Origin: Bin80 sp965215475
GTDB taxonomy: Bacteria > Bacteroidota > Rhodothermia > Rhodothermales > Bin80
DNA: 64,000 nt
Direction: 5' to 3'
NCBI GenBank assembly: GCA_965215475.1
Contig: OZ244061.1
Span: 186,001-250,000 of the forward strand
A program made the translations under genes and the position numbers. Shown here one piece after another: positions 45,907-54,388 of the stretch (its first letter is position 1; each line of letters opens with the position of its first letter). The notes beneath the pieces are model-generated. The model had not been told where the DNA came from. It did not search any database and saw nothing but the letters and a program-made list of their open reading frames with translations.

Positions 45907-46720
45907 AATTCGATTCTTGTGTGATTTCAGGATGTAAATTACGCAGTAATTTCGACATCTAACAGGACTCGTGGCGATTCTGTTGGAAATAGAACTGTCA
46001 ATCTATTCTCTTGCATCTTGACTGGAATATGCAAGAGAGAGTTCTACATCTTAGGAGCAAGCAAAAATGTCGTACTTGGCTAAAAATATAGAGATTTTAA
46101 GAAAATAGATCTAAAATTTTGAAGCACAAGGGTACCTGAAGAATAGACCGTATCACCTTCTTTGCTCCTTAATTTTTCGGATTGAGCTGATTGCGGGTGG
46201 CTCGTATAAAAAACAAGCGAAGAGTCATAAAAACAAACACCGCTACCTGATTCATGTGTGTGATCAGGAGCTGCCCCCCTTTTAGAGGAGGTATTCGCGC
46301 ACTTGAACCTGAAGTATGACCCTGGGGCCACGAAAACGATCAAGAAATACGTAGAGGAACCCCGTTCGGTCGTCCCCCAAAAGCCACCCGACCCGTAACG
46401 TGGAGCGCGTGGATTCATAAAGGGAGAGAGAACGGACTCCATCGGGGGAGCCCGAGGGGGATGGATGCGGGAAAACCGCACGTCCGGTTTGACGAGCAGG
46501 AGGTCGGAAACGACTTATGGGAGCCTACCAATGGGGGCGTGAACAACGAAAGCGAATGATCCGTAGGATATAAGAAACGCGCCGACCTCTTGACTCTACA
46601 ACCCCGATACAGGAGCTATTTCGAACGTAAAATAAGTAAAGAGTCTGTAATATTCAGTTGTTCCCTTTCTCCGAGCCGTTGACCACAAATAAGGGCCTCA
46701 GATCACCTCAAATGACAACA
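45907..46720. other. Gene-poor stretch of 814 bp with mobile-element debris
   Basis: No supported protein gene. The part 46260-46620 is richer in G and C than its surroundings and contains a segment like domain V of a group II intron near 46457-46491; no reverse transcriptase remnant is recognisable. 45907-46079 is presumably the promoter region of the BNR gene. Confidence 0.5.
46457..46491 (+). ncRNA. Possible group II intron domain V remnant
   Basis: TGCGG-GAAAA-CCGCA forms the capped upper stem, followed by a CG bulge and TCCGGTTT, in the order of domain V (AGC...GAAA...CG bulge...lower stem). The 5' lower strand (GGATGGA) pairs imperfectly, so this would be a dead copy. The downstream text GACGAGCAGGAGGTCGGAAAC is like sequence often found behind such introns. 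Confidence 0.4.
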
Positions 46721-47803
46721 CTATAGGTCAAACTTGTAGCCATACACATATTCTTCCCGAGGTGAAGCCACATACAAGTAATCTCCATGCAGGAGAAAAT
46801 CGGAAGGATAAATATCTTTTCTTTCTTCCACGTCGTTGAGGGGGCGGAAGATTATTTTTCTTGCAAGCTTATAGTCATTTTCAGATAAATCGAAAACATA
46901 ATTATCACTCCCGGGGATTTTTGCAATCAGGTGGTGGGAATTGATGAATTTTATCGTCAATATAAATCCGTTTGTGCCAGGCTCTATCTCGGCTGAAGCT
47001 CCGTAGGGCGGCTCAATGACAGGATTAAAATTACGAACCTGATTACCCTCGAATCGGATGGTTCGCAGATGTACGAACTGATCGTCGTAAACAAAGATAT
47101 ACGGGAGTCCCCCATATGCCATGGCAATTCGATCTCCCTCAGGAGAAACAGTTACTTCATGGAAGTTTTCGCCCGACCGATCTGGAAGATCCAAAGCAGG
47201 AAGCAATTCGATGGACGGAACCCAGTCATATGGAGGCGATGTGATACGAGCACAAACTAACCAGCCGTTCCCAGGGCATTGCTGAAATACATAATCGGGC
47301 GAAACTGAAAACCTCTCGTGTGTCAACATACCGACGCTGAAGAACGAACTTACATATTCAAATTTATCGGTGAACACTTGTATACGTTCCAGTTCAGAAG
47401 TAAATACGTGTGAACCGTTGTATTCTATTCCTCTTAAAAAAGTAAACTCTCCCGGGCCTTTTCCGAGGCTGCCAATTTTCCGGATAAGATAACCATCTGC
47501 TCCTACTGCAAAGATATTTCCAACTGGTTCCTCGGTAATGTAGATACTATCTCCAATCGCGATCAAGCTCGAGGATCTCCCAAGGATTAATGAATCAGTC
47601 GGGAGTCCGAGTCTAGTCGTTGCAACCCATCTTTCTGCCTCAATATCTGTATTCACCACAAAGTGCGGAGCGGAATCCAGCAAGTAGTCAATGACAGGAG
47701 AATCTTCAAATCTGGTAAGGGGTATTTCCTCTCTCTGACATGCAGCAAAAAACACTAAAAGGAGTACACCCATCGCATAATCCCACCTGATGGACATAGG
47801 CAT
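46721..47803 (-). CDS. Six-bladed beta-propeller lipoprotein
   Basis: About 360 residues with a lipoprotein signal peptide (lipobox FAAC before QREE). The mature part has NHL-like propeller strands: GNIFAVGADGYLIRKIGSLG, KGPGEFTFLRGIEY and EYVYGYKF at the end, matching the 6-bladed beta-propeller (BF3164-like) lipoproteins of Bacteroidota. Start could be ATG at 47836, 47803 or 47797; 47803 gives a normal signal. It is 43-77 bases behind a small secreted Cys-rich peptide gene on the same strand, an arrangement like the NVEALA-peptide/propeller pairs of Bacteroides. Ligand unknown. Confidence 0.7.
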   Translation of the reverse strand: MPMSIRWDYAMGVLLLVFFAACQREEIPLTRFEDSPVIDYLLDSAPHFVVNTDIEAERWVATTRLGLPTDSLILGRSSSLIAIGDSIYITEEPVGNIFAVGADGYLIRKIGSLGKGPGEFTFLRGIEYNGSHVFTSELERIQVFTDKFEYVSSFFSVGMLTHERFSVSPDYVFQQCPGNGWLVCARITSPPYDWVPSIELLPALDLPDRSGENFHEVTVSPEGDRIAMAYGGLPYIFVYDDQFVHLRTIRFEGNQVRNFNPVIEPPYGASAEIEPGTNGFILTIKFINSHHLIAKIPGSDNYVFDLSENDYKLARKIIFRPLNDVEERKDIYPSDFLLHGDYLYVASPREEYVYGYKFDL

Positions 47804-47879
47804 ACGGGGAAAAGAAATGAAAACCACCCCCATCATCGGTACATGATTAACGTGTAAGGTTGCTCATTGAGCACCCACG

Positions 47880-48125
47880 CTATACCATCGTCATATCCTC
47901 GCACAGGGTGCCTTCCCAGTATCCACTACCGTGGAATTTGTATTCCCCGTCACCGCAATCAACTATCATTTCCCATGTGACGCCATTACTAACAACAGTG
48001 GTCTCACACTCACCATTGTTGCAATAGAGCCCTCTCACCTCCCCCGCCTGTTGAGATTGGATAGGAAAAATGTTCCCGACTAATAGATATAGGCACATAC
48101 ATGCCAAGCTAACTAGAAACTTCAC
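47880..48125 (-). CDS. Small secreted cysteine-rich peptide upstream of a beta-propeller gene
   Basis: From GTG 48125 the product has 81 residues: a signal peptide (VKFLVSLACMCLYLLVG, cleavage likely after PIQSQ) and a mature part of about 55 residues with four cysteines (GLYCNNGECETT, VDCGDGEYK, GTLCEDMTMV). A longer form starts at TTG 48197. The size, signal peptide, Cys pattern and place directly before the propeller gene resemble the NVEALA peptides, though that motif itself is absent. Probably co-transcribed with the propeller gene. Confidence 0.5.
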   Translation of the reverse strand: MKFLVSLACMCLYLLVGNIFPIQSQQAGEVRGLYCNNGECETTVVSNGVTWEMIVDCGDGEYKFHGSGYWEGTLCEDMTMV

Positions 48126-48377
48126 CCTGAGGAAAAATTTATTGTAGTTGAGGATTACGAGCACGATCAATCTACGACATATTATCAAGAATTGCAAATA
48201 ATTCTAGGATTCAGAGCATAGTGGCGTTTAGTAGAGAAACTGAGATCTGCTCGACCGCATCGATGATGTATTCTGCAGAGAGCATATGTCGGCGATTTGT
48301 AAGTGAGGATTCATACTATATGTGTTCGGAATTACTCTGGTTTCGTCTATCTTTAAATTGAACCGGGAAGAAAATAT

Positions 48378-49662
48378 GACTCTTCAGCTTTTTCTGTGAG
48401 AAATTCATTTTTTTCAGATTCTGGGGCTCAAATCTAGTCCGCCCAAATGAAAGTAAATTGCGTCTATGAATCGGTCTTTGTTCCGGAATCCACGTGCACG
48501 AACCTTGATGGTTTTAATCCGGCTGTGGATGCGTTCGGCAGGGCCATTACTCCCCTTCAGAACGATCGCATTGAGGATTCCATATAGGTGATTTTCTATC
48601 AGTTTGGCTGCTTTTTTCATCGGTTCAAGTCGGCAGCGCATGGCCCAGCTCAACCATTTCGTCCAGTACTTGTGTGCCCAACCCCGGGTTTTATCATGCC
48701 ATAGATTTCGAGCCGTTTCCTTGATCGCCCAGGCTCGGGCGATACGGGTACGGAGCGCATGGAATGCCGTGCTTCATGGACAGGTTGGGAGGACGTTTGA
48801 GCCACATGTATTTACTTCCCGTCAACATCTCATTCCCACTCTTGCGGAGTTCTTTGTGCTCCTGCCTCCGCACCTTATCTCCCAGATGCTTGGAGACATG
48901 GAACCGGTCAAAACAGATCTTCTCGTCAGCATGGGGAAGGCAGGCATGGGTTGCATGAATATACGCCGGCCACATATCCATCTCCGAATTCCCTGCAACT
49001 GAGTCGGTGATACTTGCGGATACCAACCCATCCGAGTGCTCTTTTCCCGTCCAAGCTCCACATACAGTACCGTATCTGCATTGGACACCATCGTCAGGTA
49101 CTTGTGGTACGAGATCTCATCCACACAAAGGTTGGCAACTACCTTCTCCTTTCTTCAAGCCTTCCCCCGCACGCCGTTGGATCCCGGCAATGCCCTTCCA
49201 GCCGATTCCCAACTGACGGGAAATCGCCAAAAGACTTGCCTCCTTGGCCCATCCGATCACGTACTCCTCAAAGTCATGGGTGTAGCGGGAACTTGCGTCG
49301 GCCCAGGGAACCCGGACCGTCTTCACTCCATGCTCCAGACATTGAATCCGGGGAACCCGGATCGTTTGATAGGTACATGTATCCAGGTGGCGCCATTGCC
49401 GCTCCGTACGCAGATCATAAAAGAGACCTACCTTGCCACACTTCGGACAGGTCAACGAAGACGGATCGGTACAGATCAACGTTACCGTCCTTCGTTGGGC
49501 TTGATCATCGTAGGTGTCTTCCAAAATCTCCCAGGGTACCTGAAGACCTAGGCTTTTCTCAACAGAGGAGGTGTTTTGCATGGGATTCTTTAAATTCAGG
49601 GGAACCATGAAATTCGAAAGTCCTAAATTTATGGCGTAATTCACAATAAAGGGCGAAGACCC
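48378..49662 (-). mobile_element. ISL3-family insertion sequence, 1,285 bp
   Basis: Likely terminal inverted repeats are GACTCTTCAGCTTTTTCTGTG (from 48378) and, on the other strand, GGGTCTTCGCCCTTTATTGTG (from 49662), which agree at about two-thirds of positions, mainly T-C-T-T-C and T-G-T-G-A, as in ISL3 elements. No exact 8-bp target duplication is seen, consistent with a deletion at one side. The transposase inside is broken. The right end abuts a truncated DUF3226 gene. Confidence 0.75.
48414..49581 (-). pseudogene. ISL3-family transposase, broken into three or four frames
   Basis: From ATG 49581 the first part has the zinc finger CPKCG...DLRTERQWRHLDTCTYQ with IQCLEHGVKTVRVPWADASS and the helix-turn-helix EASLLAISRQLGIGWKGIAG. 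Frames change near 49130 and 49020; the catalytic core gives MDMWPAYIHATHACLPHADE and ICFDRFHVSKHLGD, then EMLTGSKYMWLKRPP, and after another change the C-terminus RIHSRIKTIKVRARGFRNKDRFIDAIYFHLGGLD, stop at 48414. The order matches IS204/IS1001-type (ISL3) transposases. It is less decayed than the copy at 22415-23501. Confidence 0.85.
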
Positions 49663-50088
49663 GATTTTTTAGGTCATTGGAGCAGCATCGTATTTCAACT
49701 GAAAAAATTCACAAGTTATCCATTGCCAGAGACCCCGCATAAGGATGGCATTATCCTCCATGATATGCAGCCAAAAACAGGAATCTGGTTAATGCCCAAT
49801 AATAATTCTCCTGGTGAGTTAGAGGATTTCATTGCTGAACTAATTCCGGAAAATGATCCTTTATGGGCTCTTATCAATGAATGGTTTAACGGTGTTCCAG
49901 ACGACCACCGTAAGTTTACACCGAACAAGGAGCTTCGTGCAAAAATACATACATGGCTTGCTACACTTGAGTGCCCCTTACGCATGGGTACTGCAATCAG
50001 ATCTCATGATTTGAATTCATCGGCTCCAATTGCAAAGAGTTTCTGTAATTGGCTCGGCAATTTGTTTTCTGAAGCTTCTGCAAAATGA
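49663..50088 (+). pseudogene. C-terminal fragment of a second DUF3226/TOPRIM-like gene
   Basis: Starting right behind the end of the ISL3 element, one frame reads W-SSI...LPETPHKDG...MQPKTGIWLMPNNNSPGELEDFIAELIPENDPLW and on to the stop at 50086-50088. It aligns over about 140 residues with residues 75-215 of the intact protein at 17814 (for example IGIWLMPDNTSPGELENFISELIPEGDP). The N-terminal third with the acidic residues and any ATPase partner are gone. A TTG at 49723 could start an isolated 121-residue product, probably without function. Confidence 0.85.
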
Positions 50089-50611
50089 GATCGGCAACAA
50101 CAGATGTTCAACAACTATATCCGTCTGGATACTCTGAGATCCAGTTCTGCCAAACTATATCTATTATTCCCTTTCATGACAGACCTTTCTCTACTTCTCG
50201 CCACTACGGTTATGGGGGAATGCGCGGTCTGGGATTAAGAGTATGGCTACAAGATTGATCGCCCCCTTATCTGTAAGTATATTCTGATGAAAGCGTGCAC
50301 CTAATGAGATTAAATAATGAGCCCTTTTGACGGCTATTTGGGTATCCCACTTCAATCGGAATACCCACCAAAGCACCAGGATTTAGAAGATTGTTTGATC
50401 AAATAAGTGAATCTCAATCGTCTAACCTTGTTAAAAACCTCAATTTGAGATGAATAAGGAGGGTTAAATATATACTCCTTTTCCAGAATACGATACAGAT
50501 AGCGGGTAGGCCAAAATGAGTCCACACTTTTTCCTCAGCTTGGATGTATTGCCTTTTACATATACACAGAGAACCTACGCTTATCATGATTGTCCTGCTG
50601 AGTAAATGAAC
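50089..50611. other. Intergenic 523 bp, with a solo IS end
   Basis: No supported gene. It contains ATTTGAGATGAATAAGG at 50443-50459, identical to the end of the IS1380-type element at 37584, and otherwise A/T-rich sequence without visible signals. Confidence 0.5.
50443..50463. repeat. Solitary IS1380-type terminal inverted repeat
   Basis: ATTTGAGATGAATAAGG followed by AGGG matches, base for base over 17 bases, the inverse of the left end of the element inside cobW (37587-37603). No second end or transposase is nearby, so this is a remnant of another copy or of a rearrangement. Confidence 0.7.
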
Positions 50612-53416
50612 TCATCTGGCTGCATATTCTTGCAGAATATCATGAATTTCGCCTGGAGCTTGAGATATAGCGGCAGACCAATGTCCAAATCCTCCGTGTT
50701 CATTTACGGCTTTCACCCACTCTTGAAGAAATTTCTGTTTAGTTTTTGCCTGTTCGGTTACGTTCCCCTTTGTTTCAAGAATCAGCATCGTGCCAGACTT
50801 GAGTCGAATGATAAAATCAGGGCGATACTTTCGAACGACACCCCGAGAGGTGTATAAGATTTCAAAACCGAGGTGATCATTTTTTGCCCATGCATCTACT
50901 ACTTCATGACTAGCGTCCAATATACTGGAATCCGAAGCTTCCCATGTACTATCAAATACACAATAATTAATATGGCTACGTTTGGTGAGTTTGCAGGGCT
51001 TACTCGTATACCATGTCCTCATATCGCCAGTCGAACGAACAGGTTGATCCTGATCAAACACCAAATTGAGTATTTCGGTATTTTGAAAATGGACTGCCTC
51101 CAAAATATGATAAACGACTTTGGTCATCGCGACCGTGATGATTGTTTTTCGACAATTATCATCTTGGGAGCCTATCGATTGGGGTATGATGGAAATTTTA
51201 TCCGATCGGGCAATAAACTTCTCAACCAAATGCACCAACTGGGCAATTAGATCAAATTTGCCTCCTTTCCAATTGGGCTTTTCTTGGTCATAGATGTCTC
51301 TTGCCACTTTGAAAATAATACTCTGCAGGCGACTTTCTTTTGTTAAATTCTCCAAGTCAATTGGTTCAATCTTGGTTAAATCGGGTTTGCCTTCTACAAT
51401 AGGGGCCATATCGGCAATTGTTGCAATCTTGGTAGCATCCAGTTCAAGGGGAGACAGTTTTTCCCAATCTACGGACAGCTTTGGACGAAGCGTATGTTCT
51501 ACGCGAATCACATTCGGCCACGATATCTTGAATTTTTTTCTTTCTGAGACAGATTCTATAGCCGTCTTCGGCTTAGGAGGTGGAGGTGGGTTGTTACCAC
51601 AATCCTCGTGGGGCAAAAATGTAAATGGAATCCCGAAAATGTTCACATATTCTGGTTCAAAGTGACCTGTATCGGGGTTCACGTCATATGTGGTACGGCG
51701 CAGTCCACGCCCGACAACCTGTTCACAAAGGAGTTGACTGGAAAACGCTCTCAGCCCCATTATATGGGTTACGGTTTTCGCATCCCATCCTTCGGATAAC
51801 ATTCCAACAGAGATCACATTTTGTATGAACTCACCGGGTTTACCAACCTGTCCCACAGTATCTACTTGTTGTCTGAGAAACTCTGCCTGCTGCTTCTTTG
51901 TGAGGCTTTTTTTCAGATTAGAATTGACTGAAGAAAAGTCTATGCCAGTGGCTGACTCTTCAGAAATCTCCGCCTTCTTGAGTACGTTTGAGTCAATGTG
52001 GAGAATACGCTCAGAGTTGCATAATTTCTGGATTTCCACTTTCCTTTGATCAAACGCATATTTGATCCGAGCTGCGGTTTCCGTTTGATTTGCAACGGTA
52101 ATCATGACAGGCGGAGTCCCCCCTTTTGATTGTTCCTTCCAATTATTGGCAGTTTTTTCCCAATCATGCCCGAGCAAATAATACCCGTTCATGACTAGAT
52201 CTGGTAATGGCTCTTCGGGTTTTGCATTTTTCCTGTTTAAGTCATTTTTAACCTCTGGATCGTTATAGATGTGATACAAGCGTGACTTGTACGTTTGAAC
52301 ATCTGGCCGAGCATTATCATGAATCACAACACGAGGAGTCTTCACAAGTCCTGATTCAATGGCATCGTTCAGCCCGAAGTCGCTTACAATCCAGCCAAAA
52401 AGGGAGTCCTCCTGATTTCGATTCCCTGACGGTGCAAAAGGTGTTGCTGAAAAATCATAGCATTTAAGGATACTCCGCGCTTTGTGGATTCGGTCTAATC
52501 CTCCAATCCATTTTGTGGCTTCTTCTACAACGGTTTTTTCGGATCTTTTAAACTTTGATCCCGAAGGAACTCGCCATGCATGATGTGCTTCATCGTTGAT
52601 AATCAATAGATTTCGGGCCGTCGCCATATCTCCAAGAACCTCCCGAGCGTACGCTTCATCACTCTGTACTCCGCGTTTATCAACACCATGTTTTTTCGCA
52701 ATCTGCTCTTCTGTCTCCCAGTTTAGGGCATGCCAATTTCGAACTACAATACGGCCTTGACGAAGTTTTTCAAGTAAGGATGAAGGTACGATACGAAAAG
52801 TCTCATAGTAATTTTGTGGGTCTGTTGGCTTCAGAACCGATAATCGATTCTTGACGGTCAGTCCCGGCGCTACTACCAATATATTTTTGGAGAACCGTAC
52901 ATCCTGTTTATATGTGACCTTGTTGAGGATGTGCCATGCAATTACCATGGCCATTACAATGGTCTTTCCAGAACCGGTAGCCATCTTTGCGCATAATCGA
53001 TCAAACAATCCGCCATCGGAAGGTATATCAATGCCTACCTTTTCATTTGGGGGTGCTTCTATGAGCCAAATGAGTGTTTCGGCAGCTTCCAGTTGGCAAA
53101 AGAAAAACCTCCTTCTCACAAACTCTTCGGGATCACTCCAATAATTCAATAGCCTCCTAGTTATTCCTGTGACCCCAGGGTATCCAGAAGCACGCCAATC
53201 TTTGACACGGGAGCGAATTTGATTGACCAAGAGAATTTCCTGAAATACTCCTGGATCATCAAACGCTTTTGAATCTCTTGACGCCACTACATATCCCGCA
53301 GATCTACGTCCATCTATCAAGTCAAATTCCCGCTTCTGTCTATCATAGTGCCAATGCTTTGATGGTTCCTCATGAGGCGAGTTTATAATCAATTGTTTAA
53401 TGGTTGTGCTCGGCAT
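50612..53416 (-). CDS. res: Type III restriction enzyme, Res subunit
   Basis: A 934-residue restriction and translocation subunit. The SF2 ATPase begins with Walker A MATGSGKT (145-152), the DEAD-box equivalent IINDEAHHAWR is near 270, and the second RecA domain has HIMGLRAFSSQLLCEQVVGRGLRR (motif VI, given in part). The C-terminus carries a PD-(D/E)xK nuclease: YRPDFIIRLKSGTMLILETKG. With Mod it cuts about 25 bases from unmethylated asymmetric sites (family knowledge). The frame is intact. It lies 141 bases behind the mod C-terminus on the same strand, so it is probably transcribed with mod. Confidence 0.95.
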   Translation of the reverse strand: MPSTTIKQLIINSPHEEPSKHWHYDRQKREFDLIDGRRSAGYVVASRDSKAFDDPGVFQEILLVNQIRSRVKDWRASGYPGVTGITRRLLNYWSDPEEFVRRRFFFCQLEAAETLIWLIEAPPNEKVGIDIPSDGGLFDRLCAKMATGSGKTIVMAMVIAWHILNKVTYKQDVRFSKNILVVAPGLTVKNRLSVLKPTDPQNYYETFRIVPSSLLEKLRQGRIVVRNWHALNWETEEQIAKKHGVDKRGVQSDEAYAREVLGDMATARNLLIINDEAHHAWRVPSGSKFKRSEKTVVEEATKWIGGLDRIHKARSILKCYDFSATPFAPSGNRNQEDSLFGWIVSDFGLNDAIESGLVKTPRVVIHDNARPDVQTYKSRLYHIYNDPEVKNDLNRKNAKPEEPLPDLVMNGYYLLGHDWEKTANNWKEQSKGGTPPVMITVANQTETAARIKYAFDQRKVEIQKLCNSERILHIDSNVLKKAEISEESATGIDFSSVNSNLKKSLTKKQQAEFLRQQVDTVGQVGKPGEFIQNVISVGMLSEGWDAKTVTHIMGLRAFSSQLLCEQVVGRGLRRTTYDVNPDTGHFEPEYVNIFGIPFTFLPHEDCGNNPPPPPKPKTAIESVSERKKFKISWPNVIRVEHTLRPKLSVDWEKLSPLELDATKIATIADMAPIVEGKPDLTKIEPIDLENLTKESRLQSIIFKVARDIYDQEKPNWKGGKFDLIAQLVHLVEKFIARSDKISIIPQSIGSQDDNCRKTIITVAMTKVVYHILEAVHFQNTEILNLVFDQDQPVRSTGDMRTWYTSKPCKLTKRSHINYCVFDSTWEASDSSILDASHEVVDAWAKNDHLGFEILYTSRGVVRKYRPDFIIRLKSGTMLILETKGNVTEQAKTKQKFLQEWVKAVNEHGGFGHWSAAISQAPGEIHDILQEYAAR

Positions 53417-53557
53417 TATTCTGATTCAGATTACTCTATAACTCGTGGATTACAGATGGTTGGATGAACGTTATGATGCTATGAAGAAGTTCATCTCTAT
53501 CGCTCTTATTGAAGGTTTTTTTAGCGCATAAATTTGCATGGATAAGAGGTTCTCGTG

Positions 53558-54388
53558 TTACTCCAGTTCTACTATTTTCAGACTCTCAATCCCGCGATCA
53601 TCAATAATTTTGACGGCAGCACGTCGGTGCTTACCTGCTTTGAAGGGTAAGGATCTAGTACCGATATATGCTTTCAAAAGATTTGAATCCAACTCTGCCT
53701 TGAGGTTTTTTTCGAGCCGATTTAAATCTTTGGCACCCATGTCTGTAAGAAAGAATACTTGTTTAGGAAACAGACTACGCCCATCATAATCAGTATCCAG
53801 CATCCACATTGCAATCTTATCGGAACCGCCGGACTCAATATCTCCCGTCTCCACATTGAAATAATCAAATCCATGAACAGATAGCTGATACTCGGCTTCT
53901 CCAGCCTTCTCACTTTTTTTCTCAACTTCCACATCTGGTTGTCCAATCAACCAGAAACTCTCGTTACTCGCACGCTTCTTTTTTAGGTCATCCGTCAATA
54001 GATCAACGTTCATCTGCGCTTTGAGCAGGGTAACGCCTGACCAGATTGTCTTATCAATATCTTTGGAAGCTTCAGGGTCAAATTGAAAAGCTGCAAAAAT
54101 GATGATGGAGGGTTTGGGAACAAGTGAGTATGCTTCCTCAATTGCAAGTTCAACTTGGCGCTGCTCTAATGGAGCATGATCTGGCCCAAATGAAACGACA
54201 ACACGTTGGGATGAATTAGTTTCACTTTTATCCGGTTGAGTTTCACCCTCGGCGTGCAAATATCGCATCGCCGGCAAGGGCTCTATTCTCGCAAAAGAAA
54301 TACGTTGACCAGCCTTACCTCTTACACCGGTTTTAAGTAATTCATCCCGCCAATCATGCTGGCGGATTGTCTCTCCTGTACGGGCCAA
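53558..54388 (-). CDS. mod: C-terminal part of type III Mod, out of frame with the N-terminal part
   Basis: This frame (276 codons from ATG 54388) reads ARTGETIRQHDWRDELLKTG, VVVSFGPDHAPLEQRQVELA, ASNESFWLIGQPDVEV, VHGFDYFNVETGDIESGG and IAMWMLDTDYDGRSLFPKQVF, the usual C-terminal third of long type III Mod proteins. It is separated from the N-terminal part only by the frameshift at the 13-C tract; with 14 or 11 C the junction would be PPPPIFSLARTGET and the two would form one chain of about 850 residues. As drawn, the segment could be expressed only by internal initiation or by transcripts with a slipped tract. Confidence 0.85.
   Translation of the reverse strand: MARTGETIRQHDWRDELLKTGVRGKAGQRISFARIEPLPAMRYLHAEGETQPDKSETNSSQRVVVSFGPDHAPLEQRQVELAIEEAYSLVPKPSIIIFAAFQFDPEASKDIDKTIWSGVTLLKAQMNVDLLTDDLKKKRASNESFWLIGQPDVEVEKKSEKAGEAEYQLSVHGFDYFNVETGDIESGGSDKIAMWMLDTDYDGRSLFPKQVFFLTDMGAKDLNRLEKNLKAELDSNLLKAYIGTRSLPFKAGKHRRAAVKIIDDRGIESLKIVELE

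Noticed and set aside
46080..46481. Minus-strand frame of 133 codons
   Set aside because: Covers the G/C-rich segment with the intron-like hairpin on the other strand; composition (many R, S, G) is that of an antisense frame.
49014..49610. Long plus-strand frames over the ISL3 element
   Set aside because: They are antisense to the transposase pieces, which show zinc-finger and DxFH motifs in the right order on the minus strand.
50191..50376. Minus-strand 61-codon frame next to the solo IS end, possibly a transposase C-terminus
   Set aside because: Sequence does not match the C-terminus of the IS1380-type transposase at 37898-39455 and has no other support.
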